Source: Azadirachta indica (taxonomy: Eukaryota > Streptophyta > Magnoliopsida > Sapindales > Meliaceae). Taken from it: DNA of 64,000 bases. The translations under genes and the position numbers were made by a program. Location: positions 11,855,871 to 11,919,870 of the forward strand of contig CM040451.1 of the NCBI GenBank assembly GCA_022749755.1, read 5' to 3'. Below the pieces are notes generated by a model. The model was not told where the DNA came from, searched no databases, and saw nothing but the letters and a program-made list of their open reading frames with translations. Below are positions 11,301 through 21,852 of this stretch, piece after piece. How positions within the stretch are numbered: position 1 is the first letter of the stretch; every line of letters begins with the position of its first letter.

Positions 11301-13688
11301 TTGCATTATTCAAGCATGTGTATTGTATATTCTTGTGTCATATTGACATCCAGTATCTTCAAATTGATAACCTCTCTGCCTAAACTAAAATGGGTAAGAA
11401 AATAGTAAGAAACTTCATGGATACATATATATGTTTAGGGAAAGAAACTTAGTGGATATCTATATATTTTCATGGAAATTAATTGTTGTTTGTTATTGCC
11501 ATAATCATTATATTATTCAAACTTCCATTTGAGCAATGTAAAGATTTTGTGTAATGTCAAGATTAATATTAAGCGTGTGCCAGGTGTACACTTGAGCATC
11601 CTCTTTGTCTTGAACCAAAAGATCTTCACTTGTTGTCATTAGTCCACTTATTCTATCATCTAAGAAATATTAAAGCTTGGTTGTTGGTTTTCAAGATAGA
11701 AACAAAAGATGGTATGAGAATGGACATGATGAAACAATGTGGTAGTTGCAAACTTTTTTGTGAAAAAGCTGGAAGGAGTCATGTTGGGAATGATTGTGAA
11801 CTGAGGTTTGCTTATGGATGGATGTGGTTGTTGGTTCAATGCATTGAAAGATAATCCAGACATGAGAAAACTTTGGGGAGTTGTATCTTGGGAGATCCAT
11901 AAACATGTCTCAATGAAGTTGCTATTTTTCTTGGTGGTTGTTTGATATACAAACCTGTAACATTTCCTCAAGAATAGAAGTTGTTTACATAATAGAAATT
12001 TGAAATTATCTTTAGTTTAAGAGTTGAGATCCTGTCCTAAGAGGTTTTCACTTCATCAGGACCTGTTGTTTGATTATGTGTTGTTGTAATTAAGAAATTT
12101 CTCAGATATATTCTAACAATTTTAAGCCTTATCAGCTTCCTGAGGAACGAAAGCTTGATTTGCTTAAAGCCCTTGCAGAAATATCGCCTTACACAATGCC
12201 ACAGGATTCAAGACAGATTCTTCCTTCCGTTGTTGTTCTATTAAAGGTACACATGTTATTTGCAATGTGTTAGATCATCCATTCAGAATGGTAACGAGAG
12301 ATGATGCATTTAGATGCAATTTGCTCTATCTGAGTTGCTTTTGTGTTTTTTGTGGGAATTTCAGTTGTTTGCAATACTTGTTGTTATATATGTATTATCT
12401 GTCTTAACATTTTTTATTCTTTCTTCCAGAAGTATATGCCTTTGAGGAAGACAGGAGGAGAAGAAATGAACTTTACTTATGTTGAGTGCTTGTTGTATGC
12501 TTTTCATCATTTAGCGCACAAGGTTGTTAATTCTCACTATTTTAGTTTTTATTACATGCGCTTGTTTGGGTGCTATGTTGCAATGCTAATTTGATATTTT
12601 TTTCTTAATACAGGCTCCCAATGCCTCAAATAGTCTATGTGGTTACAAGATAGTGACTGGCCAACCTTCAGATAGGCTTGGGGAGGACTTCTCAGAGTGT
12701 TACAAGGACTTCACTGAGAGGTTAACCACTGTTGAGGACCTAACCAGAGCAACAATGAAGAAATTAACTCAGGGAATGGCTGAGCACAACAAAGCAATGG
12801 CTGCTGCTAAATCTGATGAAGCAAAGGATAACATTGTGAGTTTTTTCTTGGAGTATTCTATGGTCTCTTGTGGGGTGTTCTTTTAGCATGCCTTTTGTAA
12901 CTAATTTCACTGTTTTATGAGCAGAAAACTCAAAAGCAGAATACTACGACTGGCTTGCGGACGTGCAATAACATTCTGGCGATGTCAAAGGTGACAGTTA
13001 ATGAAATCTTGTTTTACAATTTGATTACATGTATAACTGATGAACAGAACTGATCTTTATATCTCTTAAAATTGCAGCCATTACATTCAAAAACACCTTC
13101 ATTTATTGGAGATAAGAGCATCAATCTATCATGGAAAGAAGCAGTAAAACCTTCTGTGACATCTGCTACTGCAGCTGCTGGGTAAGAGATCTGTCTGATA
13201 CTTAAATCCTTTTATTTATAACTGCTTTTGTTATATTTATTTCTTAATGTATTTATGTATTCCTTTTTTTACCTTCCATTCATAGCTGTGCATGTCTATG
13301 AAACGATTTCTTTCACTTCCATATGGGAAGCATGAGGGTAATGAGAGTTTGTTATAACCTAATCTCCCATGTACATGACAACAATTGAACTGCATAAAAA
13401 GGTCATTATCATGTGACAAAATGAATATATTCGAGGAGGCAAAAGCACACACACCTCTTTGAAAATTTTGACTCATTGTCATTTTATATTATTTTGTGCA
13501 GGGGTAAACGACCTGCTGCCACTAATGGATCTAGCAATACAGCCTCAAAAAAGGGCCGTGGATCAGGAGGCTTGCAAAATCAGCTTGTGAATAGAGCTTT
13601 GGAAGGTATATCTCGTGGTGGGAGGGGAGGTATGAGAGGCAGAGGCAGGGGTTGGGGTGGACGTGGAAGGGGAAGAGGCTATCGGTAA
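8343..13688 (+). CDS. API5: apoptosis inhibitor 5-like protein (API5)
   Basis: Nuclear helical-repeat protein of the API5/AAC-11 family. Fifteen exons join in frame: 8343-8429, 8543-8704, 9062-9161, 9258-9323, 9823-9920, 10010-10084, 10229-10378, 11045-11110, 11206-11271, 12136-12246, 12430-12522, 12614-12835, 12925-12990, 13078-13181 and 13502-13688, for 550 residues. All introns are GT-AG. The N-terminal two thirds is ARM/HEAT-like helical repeat (for example AIRGLPLFCKDTPEYLSKIV and LPEERKLDLLKALAEISPYT). The last 25 residues form a glycine-arginine-rich (RGG) tail, SRGGRGGMRGRGRGWGGRG, typical of RNA-binding or methylated tails. In animals API5 opposes E2F1-driven apoptosis; plant API5 proteins have been linked to tapetal cell death in rice. 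It lies directly downstream of ATP11 on the same strand, as in Arabidopsis chromosome 2. Confidence 0.93.
11272..12135 (+). other. long intron 9 of API5
   Basis: This 864-nt intron contains an isolated 74-codon frame (11630-11854) with no recognisable domain. It has no splice-compatible role in the API5 protein, since exons 9 and 10 join in frame without it. Nothing else is recognised. Confidence 0.5.
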
Positions 13689-14279
13689 CTTGCATGCATG
13701 CCTGCAGAGTGTAAGAATTTGGAAGAATTCACGTGTACCTGAAGAATGTGAAAAGATGATATTTGATGTATTGTAATTCTTTTCTGTTGGAACAAGTTTT
13801 GATTGATCGATAAGTTGATGACTCTAGATTAATCATGGACTAACTTCAGCAACTGTATTCCCCCTTTGCTGTGCTTGTCCAACTAGATTGGCCATAGATG
13901 GGGCTCCGAGAGTTCTCAAACCTTCCCCAGTTTCGGTGATCAAAAGCCGGCAGTCTTGGGACAATTTCAAGAACTCTGCTTGATTGTTATTGCATGTATG
14001 CATATTACTATTGCAGGCATGTTCGATTGTCTGACCATTTGTAGAATTTTCTTTGTTAATTTGATTAATAGTTAACCATGTGCAAGTGTTAAGGACTCTC
14101 TTAGTGTTAATATTTGATTATTGTTTTGATGCACTTGTAGTTTGACATTGAATTTATTACAATGTTTGGGACTCATGCTGTGTGTCATGAGTTGTTGGAG
14201 GTACTGAGAATATTACGAGGAAATCTTGACTTAAATCGGTATACTGTGAAATCAGGTTGTGGAAGCCATGAGACTGCTA
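13689..14279. other. API5 3' flank
   Basis: Contains the presumed API5 3' UTR directly after the TAA, then unique-looking sequence up to the hAT target duplication at 14280. No open frame with a recognisable domain is seen. Confidence 0.5.
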
Positions 14280-15292
14280 TTCTTAATTAGTGATGGCAAA
14301 TGAGCCGTGCCGGGTCGGCATAATCTACAAAAAGTGAGCCCATGTGGGTTTCTGTGCTGGGTTGGTTAAGGCACGTATAATAATCATGTCAACCGTTCAG
14401 GCATGTATAATAACTTAGAAAGGCTCAGTACGGCTCACAGATCAGTTACCATACAGGCTGTGTCAGGCCATTTATTTTAAGTGTGGGCCGTGTGGCTTGT
14501 GTTTAGTCCGGCGGACCAACCCATAAGCCCATGCACGGTATCATTATAAAATATAATTATTATTCATAATTTTTTAATTTTTAATATTTTAAAATTTAGA
14601 AATTAATTCGAATCATTTGAAAGTTATTAATTGAAAATCGAATAATGATTATTGAATTAAAAATAACAATAATTAAACAATCAAATCAAATTTGCCATAA
14701 TAATATATTTAGCAAATTATAAATTGTCTACATTTGTTTATTAATTAAAATAAAATGTTGAATGACAATATTCATGATATTGAATAAGAATAATTACAAT
14801 TATTTTAAAATATAACGGTTAATTATATTTGATTATAATTTAATAATTTGTTTTTTTTTTTATTTGTTTATTTATTAAATCAAAATTTTAAATGACAATA
14901 TTTATAATAATCAATAATTAAAATTTATTTATAAATGTAATGACTTATTAAATTTTGATCATAGATTAATATTGTGTTCTTTATATTCGTATATGTTCAA
15001 TTATTCATGTACGATATGAAATACATGGTGATCAATTATATTTAAGTATAATCAATATAATATAAATATATTAACAAATGTAATTAATCAATAAAATTAT
15101 AAATAGTTGGTCAAATAATATAAATCTATAGTAGAATATGATGACTAATTAGATTATAATAACAAATTAACAACTTAATCAATTGTTATATATAAACACA
15201 CACAAAGCATGCATTGAAAATACATATTATGTCATAGTGATAATATAATAATCTATTATACTTACTAAAAAATTTTGTCAATGTATTTAAAA

Positions 15293-15560
15293 GGGTAAAT
15301 GCCCATTACCCCCTTATTTTTTTAGCTAATGCGCCCCATTACCCCCTTATATTTTTTTGTAATATTCCATCATCTCTCTGAATTTCGATTTTGTCTTTTA
15401 ATATTTCTAATATTTTCGATTTTATCACTTGTAAATTAATTGAACTGAAAGGTAAAATTTAAAAAAAAAAAGAGTCAGAGGAGTGATGGGGTATTAGATA
15501 AAATATAGAGGGGTAATGAGACATTAACTAAAAAAATAGGAGGGTAATGGATATTTTTCC
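15293..15560. mobile_element. MITE (Mutator-type, 9-bp TSD) nested in the hAT element
   Basis: 268 bp, with terminal inverted repeats of roughly 30 bp or more: the left end reads GGGTAAATGCCCATTACCCC and the right end, read inward, GGAAAAATATCCATTACCCT, both followed by CTTATTTTTTTA-like sequence. A second inverted match (ATTACCCC...TATATTTT) lies further in on each side. It is flanked by perfect 9-bp direct repeats TATTTAAAA at 15284-15292 and 15561-15569. A 9-bp duplication points to the Mutator (MULE) superfamily. No coding capacity. Confidence 0.85.
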
Positions 15561-16427
15561 TATTTAAAAAGTAATTTCTTAAACTATATTCAAACAATTT
15601 AAGTTTATAACACAATAGGATGGCAAATTATATTTCAACTTTAGTTCAATCACATGTTTTAAATTTAAAATTCTAAATGTTCATACAGATATAATTAAAA
15701 ATATAATATAGTGACTAAATTATAGTTAATTACAATTAAATTAATACAAGAACATTAACAATTATAAATACAAACTCTATGTTAAAATACATAAAAATTA
15801 ATTTATTATTAATTTCATTTATTGAAAATTTTATTTTTTTAACTTTTATTAAATTTAAAATTTAGAAATTTAAATTTTATGAATAAAATAATTTCATTTT
15901 ATTTTTAAGTCTCGAACGGTCTCAATGGTTTCATTTCAATTTTCAAGACACAATATAAAATCTACTAACATAATCACAATGTTCCAAATATAATGATGAA
16001 AGAACGTTATAAAGGATTGCTATTGTATTTTTTTAAACGTTATAATAGTTATCAAAAATTAAATATAAAAAAAACTTAAAAATACCTAATTGCTCAATTG
16101 CTCTTTAGTCTTCTTCTCATTTCTATTGAACTATTCCAGAAACTACAGTGCGTTCAAAAACTAAAAAAAATCTCTCGTCGCCCGTTACACACAGCACTAC
16201 CGTTACACACAGCACTACCATTACACTTCCTGGCTGCCGTCTGTCACACATAATCACACTCCCTGGCTGTCGCCCGTCACACACAGCCTTTGCCACATCA
16301 TCATCACTCGTGAATCGCTATCCACAGACCACAGTGGCGAGACTAGATCTAGTTAGATCCGATTAATTTTGCCACCATCATCGCACTGGTTTGATTTTGT
16401 TATTCAAAATTTATATATGCAACAATA

Positions 16428-17020
16428 ATGGATCCTAGGATTAATTTAAAAGGTACAATTACATTAATAAATGAAACTGCCAAAAAATTTGAAAATTACA
16501 TATGACGTGGATGTTTCAAATATTAAAAAGTCTTTGCATGATACTTATATTCATTATCAAAGTTTACTGAGGAATAAATGTACCAATTTATAATTATTGT
16601 GATGAACCAATTGCTGATATTTCTTTATGAAAAGTTTTAAATACTTTTACTTCTTCTTCTTCTATTATTGGTTTTAGTGAATTAGCAAAATATATTTCTA
16701 CTTATTATAATAAATTATTAAGCATTGAGGAAAAAAAAAATTTTGATATTTTACGATGATAGAAAACAAATGAAAAGATTTTTCCTATGTTGTTTATTAT
16801 GACTCCAGATCTACTAACTTTTCTTATGTCTATTATAGAATCAGAATCTACTTTTAGTGCACGGAGATAAAAAATTATCTGAAGATTGTTTTAATTGTTT
16901 GGTTTGTTTGAAAGATTTGGAGGATGGAGAAGATAGAATTCAAAATTCTACCAATTTGGTAAAAGTAAAAGAAATGGAAATAGGAAATGATTCTTTATAT
17001 ATTTTTGTTGGTAAGAATTA
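16428..17020 (+). pseudogene. hAT transposase remnant with C-terminal dimerisation domain
   Basis: Starting near an ATG at 16428, pieces of a hAT transposase can be read only by changing frame and passing stops. The clearest part is the C-terminal dimerisation domain around 16660-16860: FSELAKYISTYYNKLLSIEE, then an FDILRWW-like piece in which the first W codon is a stop, then FPMLFIMTPDLLT and SIIESESTFSA. These match the family pattern (DILxWWKxNxxxFPxLSxMAxDLLxxxxSTVASESxFS). After about 16870 the frame again shifts. The upstream part is too degraded to place the catalytic residues. Confidence 0.8.
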
Positions 17021-17863
17021 ATTAGATTTGGTATGTAAATTAATTAAGTTTGTAACTTTTAATTTTTATGTAAAATAAATAAATTGGATAAATTGCCAAT
17101 GATAAATAGTACAATATGTGTAAACCTAGTAGGGATGTATTGTATCTATAGTGATGCAAATTTGTTCAATTAATGTTGTAATTTTGTAAATTAAAATTTC
17201 ATGACTTTTAGAAATTTTATATTCTTGACTTAAAATTTAAAGTTTAAAATTAAAAAAAATGGAACGAAAATTTAAATTTCATCATTTTATGTAAATTACA
17301 ATTAATGTAAATTAATAAAAAATTAAAAATTAATAACATATTTTATTAATAAAAAATTAATAAATGGGTTGTAATAGTAAAAAATTTAATGTGTGATTCG
17401 GCATAGCATGGTCTGAAAACAGTAAATGGTCGGCTTATGGCACAACACGACTATGATAACTTAGCTTGGCACAGCTTACTAATATGTCGTGCTATATTGA
17501 GTTGTGAATGGTAACCGTACTGTGTTTGGTTGTGTCGATACTATTCACAAGTTGGGCCGTGTCGTGCTTAGGCCGGCCCATCCGTTTTATCATCTTTATT
17601 CTAAATTCCACCGGGAACTTTTAGCTCCAATGTCTGTCAACTATTCTCATTTTTTAAGGTTGGATGCTTAATTTATATTGAATGAATGGGTGGGTATCAT
17701 TAGGATCGGAAAAGTTTTGCATATAATTAAGAATCAATTAATTGTTTTGTTCAATTAGTACATGAAGCATTTACAACTTTCGACTCTACTGGTAACTGAC
17801 TTTTAGTTTTACAAATGAATTAAAAATTGGAATTTATAAACAATATGCTCAGAAATCTCGATC

Positions 17864-18049
17864 TCAGCTACAACCTGGGATGTACTGCATTTCCGTATCA
17901 GCTTCAGAGGATTCGCGGTGATTATTTGAAGCATCAGAAGGATTTACATATTCCCATCTTGAAGAGCCGAATTCATCTATATTGTCTCTCCCAGGACTCA
18001 TCTTTCCTTCTCTCGTATAGGCGGATTTTGCAAGTCTAACAGCTTTTCT
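17864..18049 (-). pseudogene. orphaned C-terminal tail of GLR A beyond the in-frame TAG
   Basis: Directly after the TAG at 18052-18050 the same frame stays open for 61 codons and ends at TGA (17866-17864) with ...EMQYIPGCS. Gene B ends ...EIHCITGCS, and shared features run through the tail: LAKSAYTREGKMSPGRD here against SAKYIFNIREKRIPGRD in B. So this was coding sequence until recently, or still is if the TAG is a sequence error or an allele. It should be within the gene A transcript. Confidence 0.85.
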
Positions 18050-21043
18050 CTAAATTGCCCTTCCATTTGCAGCTGTATTCTCTTGGCTTGTATCTGGTTG
18101 AACTTGGTACTTCTTTCGTAATTGAAAGAGAAATATTAGAGAACAGATGGTGGAAATGGCACCAGATATCAGGTAGATGCCCCAGAAGCTATGGAGGCTC
18201 AGGCTTTCAGTTTCATTGTCAGTTGCATTGGCTGAGCATTCGGGTGCGGGATTGAACCAGTTTTCTTCCAATGATTTGAGCACTCCATTCTCTGATAGCT
18301 TTAGAATTGCTTCAGAAAAGTCAGCTGCTATTGGAGTGCCTTTTTGAAATACCTGCACGAACAAAAAAAAAAAAAAAAAAAAAAGCATATTAGGACTGAT
18401 GGGATATTTTGAATTTAACAAAATGGGAAATGCCCTGTAAAAGTTTAAACAACTACTCACAAAGCCTAATCCTCCAAATCTGTACGTAGGCGTGCTGGCG
18501 GTGAATTTCTTGCAGTACTGAGTTACAAAGACTTTCTCATATGGAAGTTCAAGAAAGGCAGCAGCTATGTGATTCCTTTCAAATTCCCCTTGATATTTGT
18601 ATTCACTATCAATTTTCAAGATGTTCTCTGATTTGAATTGGAGCACATTCTCCAGGTAGTTCCACACAAATGAATCACCATCACAACCAACTTTCGCATT
18701 CGTCCTCTTTAGCCACTCAACATCTGTGATGTTTGGTTTCAATCTTTGCACGGTGAGCATTGAAGAAAGACTAGCAGTGTAGCTAGATGTTAAGATAAAC
18801 ACAACAAACAGCCACACTACAACCACCAGCCGAGTGAGATTGCCGTAAATTTTCTCCCCTGAAAAAATGAAACAGGATTAACAAAGTTTTAACTTAGCAG
18901 AAAAGCAAAACATTTACAAGTAACTCAAATAGCTTTCTTACTGTGAGCGAAGAAAAGAGAACAGAAAGTGAACCAAAGAGCTGTGCTGATCTGACTTTTC
19001 CATGGGCCATTGAAGTCTGGATTTCGTTGATGCTCCAATAACCAAACTACAACCATTGTGTAGATCAAGATGGCAACAGTCACTACCCACATTTCCGAGG
19101 TGAAAGGCTTCATGAACATCCACGCTGACTCCTCTGTCTTTACTGGAACTATCATTGACAATCCTGACTCAGCATATGGCTGCGTAAATTCCACAATTTT
19201 CGCTCTATCAGCTACTATGGTTACATCGCCCACAACAGCGTCATAAGTCTGTACAAATTTTCCCCAAGTCTGTAAGCAACTCATTGGAAGCAATAAATTC
19301 ATTGAAAACTAAAAGATAAGAAGTGTTTACCTTGTTATAGACATGGTTGATGAGATCATCATAGGTGCCATTATAGGGAAAAAATTCATAAGGCAGATCA
19401 TAGGGCAAAGCTTGTCGCACCTGATGAAAAAGCTCAATGCAAAAACCTTCATATTTATTCTCGTTCGGATTGTCATTGAATGTCACCTTAACAAATTTCT
19501 CGAATGAGGTTCTTCCTGGAACTCCAATTCTCAATGGTTTTGCATCACTAGGCATTGCCCAGCCTTTTGGATCTCGCTTTAAGTCCCCTGGCCAAATCAC
19601 TGAACCAGTCAATCCTGTAGTGATATTACCCACTCCGCTGCTCTTTGCCTGATCTCTCTTCTCATTTTCTATTGCAAGGGTCTTGGAGAATCCAAACTCG
19701 GGTAACCAAAAGTCTAACTCTTTGTATTTTTTTCCGACTACGTTTATGATCCTTAATGTAGCATTTTGCAACAGCTTACCTCCTTCGAAACTTATTTCAC
19801 CGCTTAAGCCAGTGAGATTGGTTGATAACATATTTTGAAGCAGGATTTTTGACCTACTGTTGTCACCAGTCATTTTATCCAGAGCCCGTGTAACTACTTT
19901 AATGCTATCATAAGCCCGTAAGGCAGAAATTCCTGGGTCAGAGATATCTTCCTCAGGATACTCAGATAGAAAAGTTTTTGTGAACTGAGACTTAAAATCT
20001 TTGTAAGGGCTACTATTTTCAGGAAAGTAAGCCTTGATTCCTAGGGCACCTTCCATGTAGGAGATGACAGAAGTATTGAATGAGTCAAGAAAACTTGTGA
20101 TGGTGTCTGTAATTATCCAAACTGAGTCTGTTCCCATAATTCCCAACTCTTTTGCCTCTCTAAACAGATGAATTGCCATAGGTAACGATGATTGAAGAAC
20201 GATAAAAACCCGAGATTGTGTTCTAAGTAGCTTCTCCAGCTCTTCTTGGACAACTTCTTTTGGATTATTAAGACAAGCAACTGGTGGAAGAACCAATCGT
20301 TGCTCAATTTCAGAACCAATGTTTTGAAGAGCCTCTGACAAAAGTGCCAAGTCTCCAGTATCTCCACCGTTTTCATCATCTTCGTAAATCACATTAACCC
20401 TTCTCCAATTATACGAACCAACAAGAGCTGCAGTGCATCTTATCTGTTCGGCTCTATCGTTAGCCATTGTTACCAAGAAAGGCCAACGAATTTGCATTAA
20501 TGGTGGCGTTATGGCAGGTTCTGCATATGAAAGAACAGGAACTTGAGCTCGGCTTCCTATATCAGCCACCAGAGCTGCTTCTCCCCATGTCTCCAAGCCA
20601 ATAATCACCTTCACTTCCTTTTCTTTAATCAGGTTTTCAGCTGCAACGAGATTTTGATGAACTTCCATTAGTACAATTTTTTTTTAATTAGTATTATTAA
20701 AGTAAAAATTTATTTAATAAAGAAGAAAACGCAATAGATTTGACTAATTACCTGCAGAAGCCGCTTGGAGAGGATCTCTTCCAGAGTCCCAGAAATGAAG
20801 GGATAACTTGTAATTTTGGGAGGTACTGTTAAAATTTTGAGCTGCTATTTCAATGGCAACTTTTTCTTCTTTCCCACCACGGGAATTAACATCAATGATG
20901 GCACCAATGTTTATAATCTTGTTATCATTAGCATCTTCAGCTCCAGAGAAGAGGATGAGCAAGAAGGAGACAAGCAAAAGAAGCCAAGGTCTTGAAAATC
21001 TTTTAGCAGAAATCAGTGAAAAAAACATTTCGTGTTTTGGCAT
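18050..21043 (-). CDS. glutamate receptor-like channel GLR A (clade 2 type, tail shortened by TAG)
   Basis: Plant ligand-gated cation channel of the ionotropic glutamate receptor family, closest in style to the GLR2.7/2.8 group. Five exons: 21043-20752, 20640-19331, 19248-18942, 18858-18461 and 18352-18050, giving 869 residues. Order: signal peptide (about 1-35), amino-terminal Venus-flytrap domain (from IINIGAIIDV), ligand-binding lobe S1 with FTQPYAESG, M1 near residue 590, pore loop with ALWFTFCSLFFAH, M3 with the gate motif [11 protein letters not shown], lobe S2, and M4 near residue 825. The cytoplasmic tail is cut by a TAG where gene B has a Trp codon (SIW). The start is the first ATG before the signal peptide. 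Exon 3 has an alternative in-frame acceptor 21 nt upstream. Since all four membrane segments precede the stop, the channel could still work; the tail would be lost. Confidence 0.9.
18363..18384. repeat. poly(A) run in GLR A intron 4
   Basis: About 22 adenines on the plus strand (a T tract in the minus-strand transcript) a few bases upstream of the exon 5 acceptor at 18353. It acts as an unusually long polypyrimidine tract. Length will be unreliable in sequencing. Confidence 0.85.
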
Positions 21044-21852
21044 GATTGCGGCATTAGTAGTTCCTCATTCTGTTATGGAAGCTATATATAATATATGGAA
21101 ACCTGACCAATTAGTTAATTGACTTGGTCATTCTGTTATTGGATGTGTAATATGTTGAAAGTTGAAATGTCAGCAAATTGTGTATGAGAGTTTGATACTG
21201 CACCGTTCTGAGGATAATGTGATAGTATTTTGAAATATATGCGTAACTAGGTCCGCAGGAATAGAGCTTGGAATCTAAGCAACCTATGATAGAGTAATTG
21301 ACCCAAGAAAAACACAGGGAAGCAAAGAGAGAAAGAAAGAGTTGACTTCTGGGAATTGGCCCACAGTCAATAATCTAGTAATTTTGTTAGTAAGAGACCA
21401 GTTAACATTAACGCGTTAAACCAGCTGAAATACCCAACTAGACAAGTTCCTGGCGCGTACAAGCGGAAGAATTGGTCATTTGCTTGTAACCCCCAATTAG
21501 TACATTTCAGCACCCATCCATCGATTTGAAGGATCCAATTACAGGAAATTTATCCCATCTGATAGAATTTTTTTCGATTCCCACTTCTTGTCGAGATTTT
21601 CTTTAATTTGTCGACGACTTCTTCATGCTGTAAATGATGGCCTATCAAACAACCCATTTCTAAAGACTACATAATGAAATTATAGGCATTCAGCCAGCAT
21701 ATCATATTATTTTGATTAAACTACAGAATAAATGATATCTTTCGGATGTTGACCTTGAATAAAATTCTACTGGTGATGCTGTATAACTAAACGTAATTGG
21801 AATTTATTTTAAACAGATAGCAGAACAATTAATATACACAAAAATATTGATC
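21044..21852. other. spacer between GLR A and GLR B
   Basis: Contains the promoter of gene A, with a TATATATAATATA-like stretch (about 21083-21096) some 45 bp from its start codon, and the presumed 3' UTR of gene B. No other coding feature is recognised. Confidence 0.5.

Larger units (their letters stand above)
14288..17598 (+). mobile_element. decayed hAT-superfamily DNA transposon
   Basis: About 3.3 kb bounded by imperfect inverted ends (left TAGTGATGGCAAA, right end reads inward TAAAGATGATAAA) and by 8-bp flanking repeats TTCTTAAT (14280-14287) and TTCTAAAT (17599-17606), 7 of 8 identical. An 8-bp duplication is the hAT hallmark. GC-rich subterminal sequence at both ends (14300-14530 and 17395-17590) is rich in GGCC, CGTGC and GTCGTG motifs and stands out from the AT-rich interior. 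Transposase remnants lie at 16428-17020. The element is interrupted by a MITE at 15293-15560. It is not capable of coding for an intact transposase. Confidence 0.85.

Noticed and set aside
11630..11854. 74-codon frame in API5 intron 9
   Set aside because: No domain, and exons 9 and 10 join in frame without it. It might be a decayed insertion, but no ends were found.
16148..16366. 72-codon Thr/Ser/His-rich frame within the hAT element
   Set aside because: It consists of short repeats of a CACACAGCACTACC-type unit and sits upstream of the transposase remnant. It is probably non-coding.
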